A stretch of 7,830 bases of DNA from Pseudomonadota bacterium. Lineage in GTDB: Bacteria; Desulfobacterota; Desulfovibrionia; Desulfovibrionales; Desulfomicrobiaceae. The DNA is taken from contig JAEWKZ010000052.1 in NCBI GenBank assembly GCA_023393525.1, positions 1 through 7,830 on the forward strand. The letters are read 5' to 3'. Position 1 is the stretch's first letter, and each line of letters begins with the position of its first letter. The position numbers were made by a program, and so were the translations under genes. Under the pieces are notes generated by a model that worked only from the letters and a program-made list of their open reading frames with translations, ran no database searches and was not told the origin of the DNA. This document shows, in pieces, positions 1-6,467 of this stretch.

Positions 1-614
1 CGGCCAGGGACGACATCGACCACATCCGAATGCTGGTGGACAACAATCCCAAAGTGCCGTCCCGTATCAGGGCCCTTATCGAAAAAAACGGGGAAAGCCC
101 GCTGGAATGCCTCCAGGACATGGCCCGGCGCCTGGAAGGCTGGGGGGTCGATTTTCTGGCCATACCCTGCAACACGGCTCACTACTATCACCACGGCGTT
201 CAGGAGGCGGTGCGCATCCCGCTGCTCGACATGATCGGCCTGTCTGTAAACTTCATCACCTCTCAAATCCCGGATCTGAAAACCGTGGGGCTGCTCGCCT
301 CCAGCGCGGTTTTCGACCTGGGGCTCTACAAAGAGCGGTTCGCCGATGCCGGCGTCAATCTCATGGCCATGGATCCTGACGACCAGAACAAGGTCATGGC
401 CGCCATCCGCAAGATCAAAACCAGCAACTATGGCCCCGAAGTGGTCAGGATGATCCAGGAAGTCGCCGACAACCTCGCGCGGCAGGGGGCGCAAGCCCTT
501 CTGGTCGCCTGCACCGAACTCTCGATCATCGGAGGTCGAATCACACCCAAGGTTCATATGTTCGATGCTTCTCAGATCTTGGCCGAGGCAATCGTCAAGG
601 AAGCAAAAAGCTGA
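1..614 (+). CDS. Aspartate/glutamate racemase family protein (5' end outside window)
   Basis: The reading frame is open from base 3, and its start lies upstream of the window. About 203 residues are visible, against roughly 230 for the family, so only a short N-terminal piece is missing. The first visible residues run DDIDHIRMLVDNNPKVPSR, the typical early motif of PLP-independent aspartate racemases (DHIP.LV.NNP..P.R). The two catalytic cysteines of this two-base mechanism are both present: Cys in AIPCNTAHYYH (codon 168-170) and Cys in LLVACTELSII (codon 510-512). The expected cytoplasmic role is interconversion of L- and D-forms of aspartate, glutamate or a related amino acid. A symporter for acidic amino acids starts 127 bases downstream on the same strand, which fits uptake plus racemisation of the same compound. 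Substrate specificity within the family cannot be read from sequence. The Met codon at base 30 is internal and is not the start. Confidence 0.9.
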   Translation, partial: ARDDIDHIRMLVDNNPKVPSRIRALIEKNGESPLECLQDMARRLEGWGVDFLAIPCNTAHYYHHGVQEAVRIPLLDMIGLSVNFITSQIPDLKTVGLLASSAVFDLGLYKERFADAGVNLMAMDPDDQNKVMAAIRKIKTSNYGPEVVRMIQEVADNLARQGAQALLVACTELSIIGGRITPKVHMFDASQILAEAIVKEAKS

Positions 615-741
615 GTCGCACTTCAGTCGGCGTAATGGCCGGCTTGCCGTGGAACCGGGGCGTTTCGAGTGAAAACGAACAAGGATTCCGGAACAGCGGC
701 ACGTCGGTTCTGAATAAAACTACAGCCAAAGGGAGATGATT

Positions 742-1977
742 ATGAGCGAAGCGAAAAAGAAGTTGAGTCTGCCTGCCAAAATGGCCATCGGTTTTGGCGT
801 TGGTATTCTTCTTGGTTTACTTTTCCAGGCAACCGGATGGGATCCTGCCAACGTGAAACCGTTTGGCGACGTCTTCATCCGGCTTATCCGCATGATCGTC
901 GTGCCCCTGGTCTTCGTGTCGCTGGTCAGCGGAGCGGCAAGCATGGGCAATCTGGGAAAACTCGGACGTATCTCCGTCAAAACACTTGTGTATTACCTTG
1001 TCACGACAGGCATCGCAGTATTCATTGGGCTGATGATCGCCAACATCTTCCAGCCCGGAGCAGGACTGAATCTGGCTACTGAAGGCCTGAAGGCAAAAGA
1101 AGTCACTCCTCCTGGAGCAATCGCAACCCTGCTCAACATCATTCCGCTCAATCCTTTCGAGGCTCTTGCAACCGGAAATCTATTGCAAACCATCTTTTTC
1201 GCGATATTTTTCGGATTCTCTCTGTCTGCCTTGGGCGAAAAAGGAGCCCAGCTCGCTAAAATGTTCGACGCTGCCAATGCCGTCATGATCAAAATAACAG
1301 CCGCGGTCATGCAGTACGCCCCATACGGTGTTTGTGCCCTTATCGCCTACACTGTAGGTTCAAGTGGAGTGCATGTGCTGCTTCCGCTGATAAAGCTCAT
1401 CGTATTGATGTATATCGCATCCGTCATTCAAATCTGCGTTGTCTATCTCCCGCTGATCAGAGGCGCCGCAGGCGTCAACCTGAAGACGTATTTTCGTGTC
1501 ATGACCCAGCCTTTGCTCATCGCCTTTTCGACCTGTTCCAGCGCGGCGGCTCTTCCGGCCAACCTCACCGCCACTGAAAAAATCGGCGTTCCCCGCGATG
1601 TTTCCAGTTTCACCATCCCCCTCGGGACCACGATCAACATGGACGGAGCGGCCTTGTACCTTGGCCTGGCGGCGATGTTCGTCGCGCAGGTCTATGGCAT
1701 CGAACTGAGCCTGTCTTCTCAGGCCAGCATCCTCCTGATGGCCATCCTGGCCTCCATCGGCTCGGTCGGAGTGCCGTCTTCAGCCCTGGTCGTCATGACC
1801 ATGGTCTTCACACAGGTGAACCTGCCTATGGAAGGAATCGCGCTTGTGGCCGGCGTTGACCGCATCCTGGACATGGCCCGCACCACGCTGAACGTCATGG
1901 GCGACTCCACAGGCGCGCTGCTCGTCGCCAAGTCCGAAGGCGAACTGGGCGAACCGGAAGCTGAAGCCGTTTCATAA
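742..1977 (+). CDS. Dicarboxylate/amino acid:cation symporter (DAACS/SLC1 family), likely glutamate/aspartate
   Basis: A 411-residue inner-membrane protein of normal length for the GltP/DctA/GltPh family. Hydrophobic segments run throughout, and the re-entrant hairpin signature SSAAALP is at residues 266-272. The sodium/substrate motif TINMDG is at 297-302; the Thr that follows it in GltPh is Ala here. Aligning the last motif to GltPh gives Asp373, Asp377, Arg380, Thr381, Asn384 and Asp388 as counterparts of D390, D394, R397, T398, N401 and D405. The retained Arg favours an acidic side chain (Asp/Glu) over neutral amino acids. The start is set at ATG 742 because the Shine-Dalgarno GGGAG (731-735) lies 6 bases upstream; an in-frame ATG at 736 touches the Shine-Dalgarno and would only add Met-Ile. 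The gene follows a racemase gene and is convergent with a GntR regulator, suggesting regulated uptake of an acidic amino acid. Succinate-type substrates remain possible. Confidence 0.93.
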   Translation: MSEAKKKLSLPAKMAIGFGVGILLGLLFQATGWDPANVKPFGDVFIRLIRMIVVPLVFVSLVSGAASMGNLGKLGRISVKTLVYYLVTTGIAVFIGLMIANIFQPGAGLNLATEGLKAKEVTPPGAIATLLNIIPLNPFEALATGNLLQTIFFAIFFGFSLSALGEKGAQLAKMFDAANAVMIKITAAVMQYAPYGVCALIAYTVGSSGVHVLLPLIKLIVLMYIASVIQICVVYLPLIRGAAGVNLKTYFRVMTQPLLIAFSTCSSAAALPANLTATEKIGVPRDVSSFTIPLGTTINMDGAALYLGLAAMFVAQVYGIELSLSSQASILLMAILASIGSVGVPSSALVVMTMVFTQVNLPMEGIALVAGVDRILDMARTTLNVMGDSTGALLVAKSEGELGEPEAEAVS

Positions 1978-2042
1978 AAATAACTGCATTGTGATTGCAT
2001 GCACACAGCACTCCGAAATCTGATGTAAACGTCTGTCAAATC

Positions 2043-2085
2043 AAAAAAAATGCCCCGAAACATTCTGTATCGGGGCATTTTTTTT
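2043..2085. terminator. Bidirectional Rho-independent terminator
   Basis: A stem TGCCCCG (2051-2057) / CGGGGCA (2071-2077) with a 13-base loop is flanked by eight A on the left and eight T on the right, so the transcript ends in a U-tract in either direction. It lies between the stop of the symporter (1977) and the stop of the convergent GntR gene (2101) and should terminate both. Confidence 0.92.
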
Positions 2086-2100
2086 AGGAATTGAAAAGTT

Positions 2101-2775
2101 TCAGGCAACGTGATCCATATTCAAGACATCGCTCCCAAATTTTTTCATGCGCTCCCCAGCTTCCTTATAGTGCAGCCGTATGCATTTTTCAACGGAGACA
2201 GGATTTTTTGTACGCAGCACGTCAAGGACAGCCTGATGCCGCTCAAAATTTTCCTTGGTGGTGAATTGTTTTCGCCAGTGTTTAAAAAAAAGAAATTTTG
2301 AAATGCCTCGGCAGGATCGATGCGAAAGTTCCACAAGCAGATTATTGTCAGTCTTGGAAAGCAGAATATCATGAAAGGCATTGTCCAGCGGAGCGAGTTT
2401 ATCTTTATTTTCACCATTCTCCGCCAGCTGTTTCATCTGGTCTATGATGGCCTGCAATTTGTTGAAATCATCTTCCGTGAACTGATCGACAGTGGAAGCG
2501 ACTGCCGCCCCTTCCAGCACGCCGCCCGTAAAGTAGCTATCCTGAATTTCCTTTGCGGTGAGCGATGTGATGAATTTGCCGCGCTGAGGTATGGAAACGA
2601 TCAAACCTTCCTGCACGAGCATCTGCAGAGCCTCACGAATCGGGGCCCGGCTGATGGAAAGGCGCGACGCCAGATGCACTTCGTTGACCTTGTCGCCAGG
2701 GCAAAGTTCTCCCCTGAGAATGGCGTCCTTGATGTATTCGATAATCTGAGCACTGTACGTTTTTATGCTGTTCAT
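2101..2775 (-). CDS. GntR family transcriptional regulator, FCD (FadR-type) subfamily
   Basis: A 224-residue regulator of typical FCD length. The N-terminal winged helix (about residues 5-72) has the family pattern: SRLSISRAPIREALQMLVQEGLI is the recognition region and PQRGKFI the wing. The C-terminal all-helical FCD domain (about 85-215) keeps the four usual metal/ligand positions: Asp131 and His135 in LDNAFHDIL, His180 in ERHQAVLDVL, and His202 in RLHYKEAGERM. It is therefore probably a metal-dependent sensor of a small organic or amino acid. The start is set at ATG 2775, with AGGA four bases upstream; an in-frame TTG at 2787 would add four residues but sits on the ribosome-binding site. 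The gene converges on the symporter and racemase genes, which are its most likely targets, but no copy of its putative operator is visible upstream of the symporter. Its own promoter and palindrome lie about 110-160 bases upstream. Confidence 0.93.
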   Translation of the reverse strand: MNSIKTYSAQIIEYIKDAILRGELCPGDKVNEVHLASRLSISRAPIREALQMLVQEGLIVSIPQRGKFITSLTAKEIQDSYFTGGVLEGAAVASTVDQFTEDDFNKLQAIIDQMKQLAENGENKDKLAPLDNAFHDILLSKTDNNLLVELSHRSCRGISKFLFFKHWRKQFTTKENFERHQAVLDVLRTKNPVSVEKCIRLHYKEAGERMKKFGSDVLNMDHVA

Positions 2776-2884
2776 AACATCCTGCAAGCACTATATTTGT
2801 TCGCAACCAGACCGATATGCCGCTTGAAAATCCTCCATGGGCCGCAGATCGCGAGAGGAAATTTCATGTGCCAACCGATAGTAA

Positions 2885-2898
2885 TAATGTCGACATTA
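2885..2898. promoter_or_regulatory. Palindrome TAATGTCGACATTA, candidate GntR operator
   Basis: A perfect 14-bp palindrome with a GTCGAC centre lies immediately downstream of the -10 of the GntR promoter, covering the predicted start of transcription. A repressor bound here would block its own transcription. GntR-family operators are commonly short palindromes with a GT...AC core, so the form fits. Assignment to this particular regulator is inference from position. Confidence 0.5.
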
Positions 2899-2903
2899 AA
2901 AAA

Positions 2904-2933
2904 ATGATATTCATTGAAACGAGCTGATGTCAA
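2904..2933 (-). promoter_or_regulatory. Sigma70-type promoter of the GntR regulator
   Basis: On the minus strand a perfect -35 TTGACA (2933-2928) is followed after 18 bases by TATCAT (2909-2904), one mismatch from TATAAT. Transcription would begin near 2897, leaving a leader of about 120 bases before the GntR ATG at 2775. The -10 lies inside a small inverted repeat AATGA-TAT-TCATT (2903-2915). Confidence 0.6.
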
Positions 2934-3140
2934 GCCAATTCGCATGTCGTTGGTTCAATATCCTAGCTGGTTGCGCCACCAGGGGGCCTGAATTTCCGGG
3001 TATCCCGCAAAACCGGCCGCACGCCTCATGAAAGGAAAGGTGCCGCTAAAAACTTCAGCAACACCCCAACACTCGACAATGTGAATGCGAACCCTCTTGA
3101 CCGCGCCGCTGCGCACAAGGCCCGAAAATTCTCGCCAGAC
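2934..3140. other. Gene-free stretch between GntR promoter and tRNA terminator
   Basis: No open frame here looks like a real protein, and no other strong signal is seen beyond a weak hairpin (CTGGT 2967-2971 / ACCAG 2978-2982). Together with 2776-3411 it forms a gap of about 630 bases without a protein gene. The rest of the gap is occupied by the GntR promoter and operator, the tRNA fragment with its terminator, and the leader of the integrase gene. Confidence 0.5.
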
Positions 3141-3170
3141 AAAAAAAAGGGCTGCCTTTTACAGCAACCC
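3141..3170 (-). terminator. Rho-independent terminator of the former tRNA gene
   Basis: Read on the minus strand, an 8-bp stem GGGTTGCT / GGCAGCCC (two G-U pairs, 6-base loop) is followed by eight T (3148-3141). It begins 11 bases beyond the CCA end of the tRNA fragment, the position expected for the terminator of the intact tRNA gene before the element inserted. Confidence 0.8.
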
Positions 3171-3181
3171 CTTGTTTCTAC

Positions 3182-3228
3182 TGGAGCCAGGAAAGAGAAT
3201 TGAACTCTCGACCTACTGATTACGAATC
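3182..3228 (-). repeat. 3' fragment of a tRNA gene (anticodon CGU, probably tRNA-Thr): integration site (att)
   Basis: The minus strand carries the tRNA 3' half: anticodon loop TTCGTAA, 3' anticodon strand TCAGT, variable AGGTC, T arm GAGAG-TTCAATT-CTCTT, acceptor strand TCCTGGC, then T and encoded CCA. The 5' half is gone: the 5' anticodon strand should be ACTGA but reads TCAGA, no D arm is recognisable, and no exact acceptor partner GCCAGGA is found at the right distance. This is the footprint left when a tyrosine recombinase inserts an element into a tRNA 3' end. Host sequence then lies on the CCA side (lower coordinates) and the element on the other side, where the integrase gene is. The U at the discriminator position is unusual for a bacterial tRNA-Thr, so the amino-acid identity rests on the CGU anticodon alone. 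Confidence 0.8.
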
Positions 3229-3251
3229 TGAAATAATAGTTTCCGATGCCT

Positions 3252-3276
3252 TCCCTAGCCTTCACAAAAATAGTAT
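3252..3276 (+). promoter_or_regulatory. Possible promoter for the integrase gene (weak)
   Basis: TATACA (3271-3276), within TAGTATACAATC, resembles a -10 element about 130 bases upstream of the integrase start. The hexamer 17 bases upstream is a poor -35 match, so the call rests mainly on the -10. A promoter lying beside the att core is a common arrangement for integrases and would let Int binding repress its own gene. Confidence 0.25.
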
Positions 3277-3345
3277 ACAATCAATGCGTTAGTGGCTATC
3301 GATTTTCCCAACCCTTCCTTGAGCATCCCCTTGCTTCACATGTTT

Positions 3346-3367
3346 ATGGGGGACAGATGGGGGACAG
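3346..3367 (+). repeat. Tandem 11-bp repeat ATGGGGGACAG x2 upstream of integrase
   Basis: Two perfect adjacent copies (3346-3356 and 3357-3367) lie between the tRNA-fragment att site and the integrase start. Short direct repeats close to att are typical arm-type binding sites for integrase or excisionase, and that is the proposed role. If the integrase were translated from the GTG at 3292 the repeat would be coding, but the ribosome-binding site favours a start after it. Confidence 0.6.
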
Positions 3368-3411
3368 AATTTCGACCGACTGATTTCATAAATTCAACAA
3401 GCGGAGGCCAC

Positions 3412-4689
3412 GTGACGATCCAGTGGACCACCACCAAATACGAAGGAATCCGTTTCCGCGAACATCCAACCCGCATGTTCGGCAGCAGGAAGGATCGTTA
3501 TTATTCTATCCGCTACCGCGTGGATGGGAAGCGCAAGGAGGAAGGTCTGGGCTGGGAAAGCCAAAATGACCAACGAGATAAGCATGGCGTGAGAATTTCC
3601 ATGCTGGAAGTTGCACGGGCGACTCTGGCAAAACTGAAAGAGGCTCATCGTGAAGGCCAAGGCCCTGCCACTCTGGAAGAAAAGCGGATCTTGGCAAACC
3701 AAGCAAAAGCCGAAGCTGAACGCCAGCGGAAGCTCGAAACTGCTCGAAACGTCACCTTAGCTGAGTACTGGCCGGTTTATCTCAATAGCGCCAAATTGAT
3801 TAAAGGCGAAGACAAAAAAAAATCCAAGTCGTGGGCGGTTGAGGAAGGCATTTTTGAAAACTGGCTGAAGCCCGTTCTCGGGAACGAACCGATCAAGGAT
3901 ATCGATTTCGACCACTGGGACCGACTCATGGGCGTCATGGTGGATGCTGGGCTTGCTCCCAGAACTAGGCAATATGTCGCCATGGTTCTCAGACAGTGTC
4001 TGGCCCATGCGTATTCCCGCAAGCTCGTTCCAACACCTCCTCCTGCCGCAAGGGACGTGGGCGCGACTATCGGCAAGGGAGGAAACCGACGGACCAGGAC
4101 GCTGACCTCTTCGGAACTTCAAGCCATCTTGCAGGCCCTGGCCGAACGCGACCGAAAAGCCTACGCTATCACACTATTTTGCGCACTTACCGGATGTCGA
4201 TTCGGGGAAGCTGCAGGCTTGGACTGGCGAGACGTTGATCTATCAATGGGGGAAGCAACTTTCCGTGATACGAAAAACGGCACGAATCGCACAGTCCCTC
4301 TACCTGACTCATTGGTGGATTTTTTGACCGAACTTCGCAGGCAAGGCCGCTTAACTGGGCCTGTGTTTCTAAACGCAGCCGGGAAGCCCTACACGCAACC
4401 GCCGCAGCCGTTCAGAGACACTGTCGAAACGTTGGGGCTGAATGTAGGACGAGACAAGCGGGATCGAGTAGTGTTCCACACCTTGCGCCACACAGCGGCG
4501 ACAAGGCTCGCACAGGCAGGGACAACATTGCCTGACCTGCAGGCTCTTGGTGGCTGGAAATCCCCAATCATGGCACTGCGCTACGCGCACGATGACAAAC
4601 GAGCCAAGCGTAAAGCCATGGCCGCCTTGGAAGCCATGACCCAAGTGCAATCTGGAAAGGTTATCGACATATCAGATGGTAACAAATAA
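3412..4689 (+). CDS. Tyrosine recombinase / site-specific integrase
   Basis: A 425-residue phage-type integrase with all catalytic positions. Arg263 lies in TGCRFGEAAGLDWRDVDL, Lys288 in the beta-hairpin DTKNGTNRTVPL, His356 and Arg359 in HTLRH, Trp382 in GGWKSP, and the nucleophile Tyr391 in LRYAHDDK. The N-terminal about 90 residues (TIQWTTTKYEGIRFREHPTR onward) look like an arm-binding domain. Residues about 115-235 form the core-binding SAM-like domain (LAEYWPVYL...APRTRQYVAMVLRQCLAHA). GTG 3412 is preferred because GGAGG lies at 3403-3407 and the protein then begins where related integrases begin. An in-frame GTG at 3292 would add 40 residues translated through the tandem repeats and lacks a clear ribosome-binding site. 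The tRNA-fragment att site lies about 180 bases upstream, and this enzyme is the likely agent of that integration. It appears intact and potentially active. Confidence 0.93.
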   Translation: MTIQWTTTKYEGIRFREHPTRMFGSRKDRYYSIRYRVDGKRKEEGLGWESQNDQRDKHGVRISMLEVARATLAKLKEAHREGQGPATLEEKRILANQAKAEAERQRKLETARNVTLAEYWPVYLNSAKLIKGEDKKKSKSWAVEEGIFENWLKPVLGNEPIKDIDFDHWDRLMGVMVDAGLAPRTRQYVAMVLRQCLAHAYSRKLVPTPPPAARDVGATIGKGGNRRTRTLTSSELQAILQALAERDRKAYAITLFCALTGCRFGEAAGLDWRDVDLSMGEATFRDTKNGTNRTVPLPDSLVDFLTELRRQGRLTGPVFLNAAGKPYTQPPQPFRDTVETLGLNVGRDKRDRVVFHTLRHTAATRLAQAGTTLPDLQALGGWKSPIMALRYAHDDKRAKRKAMAALEAMTQVQSGKVIDISDGNK

Positions 4690-4733
4690 TCTGCACCCGA
4701 TTCCAATCTCAGGCATTACCTCATCCTAGAACA

Positions 4734-5072
4734 GACAGTGACTTTGTTTTCTCTGACCATAATGGCGGATTGAGAAAATTTGACGAACATCAAATGGCCC
4801 GAATAAAACATCGCGACGTTATTCCTGAAGATTTTCGAGCTCTGCATGGACTCAGGCATGTATATGCTTCAATGTTAGCCAGTTCTGGCCAAGTTTATAT
4901 ATATATAACACTACAGAAGCTATTGACACACAAATCTCCGCAAATGAAACAGCTCTACGCACATCTTCGCGATGAAGCTCTAAAACGAGCAGCTGAAGTG
5001 GCGGGAAGTTTATTTGCAAATATTGAAAAGCAAAGCAATTCGATAGATATTGAAAATCCAAAAACTGCATAA
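4734..5072 (+). pseudogene. C-terminal remnant of a second tyrosine recombinase
   Basis: The frame is open from 4683 after an upstream stop, but recognisable integrase sequence begins only near 4734 (DSDFVFSDHNGG) and continues to the stop at 5070-5072, about 112 residues. It contains the second catalytic box HGLRHVYASMLASSG and the nucleophile box THKSPQMKQLYAHLRDEALKRA, including the Tyr. The N-terminal arm, core-binding domain and the first catalytic Arg box are absent, and no ribosome-binding site or good start precedes it. The Arg usually found before the catalytic Tyr is Leu here, and an in-frame (TA)n run near 4895-4908 encodes an odd YIYI stretch. It is not a duplicate of the neighbouring integrase, because the boxes differ clearly, and it is AT-richer. 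It is best read as debris of an earlier element at or near the same site. Confidence 0.8.
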
Positions 5073-5125
5073 ATCAGAAAGTCGCTTCAGATGCCTTCTG
5101 TCGCGACGTTATAATTGAGGTCGAA

Positions 5126-5150
5126 AGGGGGACCCCACAGCCCTCCCCCT
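5126..5150 (-). terminator. Hairpin below the sigma/membrane-protein operon, possible weak terminator
   Basis: A perfect 7-bp inverted repeat AGGGGGA (5126-5132) / TCCCCCT (5144-5150) with an 11-base loop begins 9 bases after the stop of the membrane-protein gene on the minus strand. It lacks a T-run, so intrinsic termination would be inefficient. It may instead protect the 3' end of the transcript. Confidence 0.35.
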
Positions 5151-5158
5151 ACACCGCA

Positions 5159-5701
5159 TCATCGCCCCCCCCAGGCGTGCCGCAATCTGACGACGGAGCC
5201 GTAGCAGACGACATTGCTCAACAGCGCGCCGACAATCCAGGTCAGGGAGCTTGCCGCGAAAATCTCGGGGCCGAGTGTGACCAGAGTCACGTAGGCGAGA
5301 ATGCAATATGCAGCAAAATATCGGTTGACGACCTTGCCGACGGCGTTGAGTTCATTCCGGGTCAGCCAGCAACCGCTCAATATGGCGCCGAGGGCCACAA
5401 AGAGCATCCCGCACAGCAGGTAGAACAGCCCAGGCGAGATCGCGTCGTGAATCTCATGCAGGAACGCGTTGTGCGAACCGAAACCCAAGCCGAATTGCGG
5501 ACAGACGGCCAATGTCGCCGAACCGGTTGCAACTCCGATGAGCGTCAGTTTGGAGAAAACCCTCCATGGCGCGGGGCGAAGGTCTTTGGCCACGGTCCCG
5601 AGCACGGCGTCATCCATTCTCGCCGACGGGACGACCCGGTCGGCCTGGACGAACTCGACGAATTCCCGCAGGCGTTGCCGCTCCGTATCAATCCTCTTCA
5701 T
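5159..5701 (-). CDS. Four-helix membrane protein, candidate anti-sigma factor
   Basis: A 180-residue protein with about 48 polar N-terminal residues and four hydrophobic segments at about 50-69, 88-111, 125-147 and 152-171. If the charged N-terminus is cytoplasmic, the loop between segments 1 and 2 faces the periplasm. That loop carries His77, His82 and His85, with Cys67 (VCPQFGLG) just before it; further Cys lie at 97, 111, 133 and 166. ATG 5701 has GGAGG five bases upstream. An in-frame TTG at 5722 has no such support. The start lies inside the 3' end of the sigma-factor gene (14-base overlap), so the two are probably translationally coupled. An overlapping membrane-protein gene after an ECF sigma gene is the classical position of an anti-sigma factor, with the N-terminal tail binding the sigma factor. 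No zinc-binding anti-sigma motif (HxxxCxxC) is visible, and I do not recognise the family with certainty. The function is inferred mainly from context. Confidence 0.7.
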   Translation of the reverse strand: MKRIDTERQRLREFVEFVQADRVVPSARMDDAVLGTVAKDLRPAPWRVFSKLTLIGVATGSATLAVCPQFGLGFGSHNAFLHEIHDAISPGLFYLLCGMLFVALGAILSGCWLTRNELNAVGKVVNRYFAAYCILAYVTLVTLGPEIFAASSLTWIVGALLSNVVCYGSVVRLRHAWGGR

Positions 5702-6239
5702 GTTTCCCTCCCCTGCCCGCAATGAGGCTCCGCAGCTTGCGAACGGCCCTGCTAATGATCTGGCGGGAATTGTCCGCCGAAGTCTGCATGCGCTCGGCTA
5801 TTTCGGCAAAGGTCAATCCCTGGCTGAACCGTAGTTCCAGCGCCTGACGCTGGCTTTCGCTCAATCGCGCGAGTTCGGACAGGACTTCGTCCATGGAGCC
5901 AAGGCCCTGGTCGGGGTCCGCATAGGACTCCATGGGATACTCCGAGTCGGTCACGTACTTCCGTCGGGCGGCCTTCTTGCGGACATGGTCGATCACCGCG
6001 TTCCTGGATATCGTGAAGAGCCAGGGCAAAAACGGAATGTCCTGCCGATATCGATGCCGGTTTTGATGGAGCTTGGAAAAAATCGCCTGGAACGTGTCCT
6101 CGGCCTCGCTCCGATCCTTGAGCTTGCCCATCAGAAACCCGAAGACCCGGCTCTTGTGTCGCCCGTACAGCTCCTCGAAAGCCTCCAAATCGCCAGCGGC
6201 ATACGACAACATGAGTTCCTCGTCGGTCAATTGCGTCAC
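5688..6239 (-). CDS. ECF-type RNA polymerase sigma factor (sigma-70 family)
   Basis: A 183-residue protein with only the two ECF domains. Region 2 is at about residues 20-90: FEELYGRHKSRVFGFL, the -10 recognition and melting part AEDTFQAIFSKLH, and FLPWLFTISRNAVIDHVRKK. Region 4 is at about 118-170, with the HTH LTFAEIAERMQTSADNSRQIISRAVRKLR that binds the -35. It directs core RNA polymerase to a small set of promoters. The start is GTG 6239 with AGGG five bases upstream, and a stop in the same frame at 6255-6257 limits any extension. There is no C-terminal extension of the kind seen in ECF41 factors. The next gene overlaps it and encodes a membrane protein, the likely anti-sigma. A candidate ECF promoter for the operon lies about 170 bases upstream at 6419-6445, back to back with one for the divergent secreted protein, so positive autoregulation is likely. 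Confidence 0.93.
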   Translation of the reverse strand: MTQLTDEELMLSYAAGDLEAFEELYGRHKSRVFGFLMGKLKDRSEAEDTFQAIFSKLHQNRHRYRQDIPFLPWLFTISRNAVIDHVRKKAARRKYVTDSEYPMESYADPDQGLGSMDEVLSELARLSESQRQALELRFSQGLTFAEIAERMQTSADNSRQIISRAVRKLRSLIAGRGGKHEED

Positions 6240-6418
6240 CTTTTCCCTGTTTCGTCATCCGAACCTCCCGCCACCCCGCCGCGATGCCACGTCCGCCGCG
6301 ATGCCCTTATGAAAAAGGCTGTCAGAAGCCCGGACGTGACGATCGATTCCGATGGAAGGCATTCCCTCCCGTTTCCTCAAATCGCCCCGATTCTGCCAGC
6401 CCCCTTTCATAGTGACAA

Positions 6419-6445
6419 TACGAAGGCCGCGGCGATTTTGTGACA
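6419..6445 (-). promoter_or_regulatory. Candidate ECF promoter for the sigma-factor operon (TGTCACA-N16-CGTA)
   Basis: On the minus strand TGTCACA (6445-6439) is followed by exactly 16 bases and then CGTA (6422-6419), giving a start of transcription near 6412 and a leader of about 170 bases before GTG 6239. The motif form resembles the TGTCACA/CGTC promoters described for ECF41-type sigma factors. The same -35 and the same spacing occur in the divergent direction. Confidence 0.6.
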
Positions 6446-6467
6446 AATTTTTCTCTTCTGTCACAAA
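6437..6467. repeat. Inverted repeat TTTGTGACA-N13-TGTCACAAA between the divergent genes
   Basis: Perfect 9-bp arms at 6437-6445 and 6459-6467 are separated by 13 AT-rich bases. Each arm contains the -35 of one of the two divergent ECF promoters. The 22-bp centre-to-centre distance, about two helical turns, would also suit a dimeric regulator, so an operator for another protein is the main alternative. Confidence 0.75.

Noticed and set aside
2320..2907. Long plus-strand open frame opposite the GntR gene
   Set aside because: It is antisense to a regulator with clear domains and conserved residues, shows no family features, and is a frame shadow.
2967..2982. Hairpin CTGGT-N6-ACCAG as terminator or riboswitch part
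   Set aside because: Only five base pairs with no T-run and no neighbouring gene that it could serve.
3182..3260. Possible complete tRNA on the minus strand using GCTAGGG (3254-3260) as a wobble-paired acceptor strand
   Set aside because: The acceptor could pair with G-U wobbles, but the anticodon stem has two mismatches (TCAGA against TCAGT) and there is no D arm. A truncated att copy explains the sequence better.
4811..5112. 12-bp direct repeat TCGCGACGTTAT at 4811-4822 and 5101-5112, around the integrase remnant
   Set aside because: One or two 12-bp matches are expected by chance in a window of this length. The left copy lies inside the integrase-derived coding sequence, so it is unlikely to be a target-site duplication.
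5177..5725. Plus-strand open frame opposite the candidate anti-sigma gene
   Set aside because: The minus-strand frame has four hydrophobic segments, a strong ribosome-binding site and overlaps a sigma gene. The plus frame is polar, without recognisable features.
6255..6410. Small reading frame on the minus strand just upstream of the sigma gene (about 51 or 34 residues)
   Set aside because: Neither ATG (6410, 6362) has a properly spaced ribosome-binding site, and the composition is that of untranslated leader. It more likely lies within the 5' UTR of the sigma operon.
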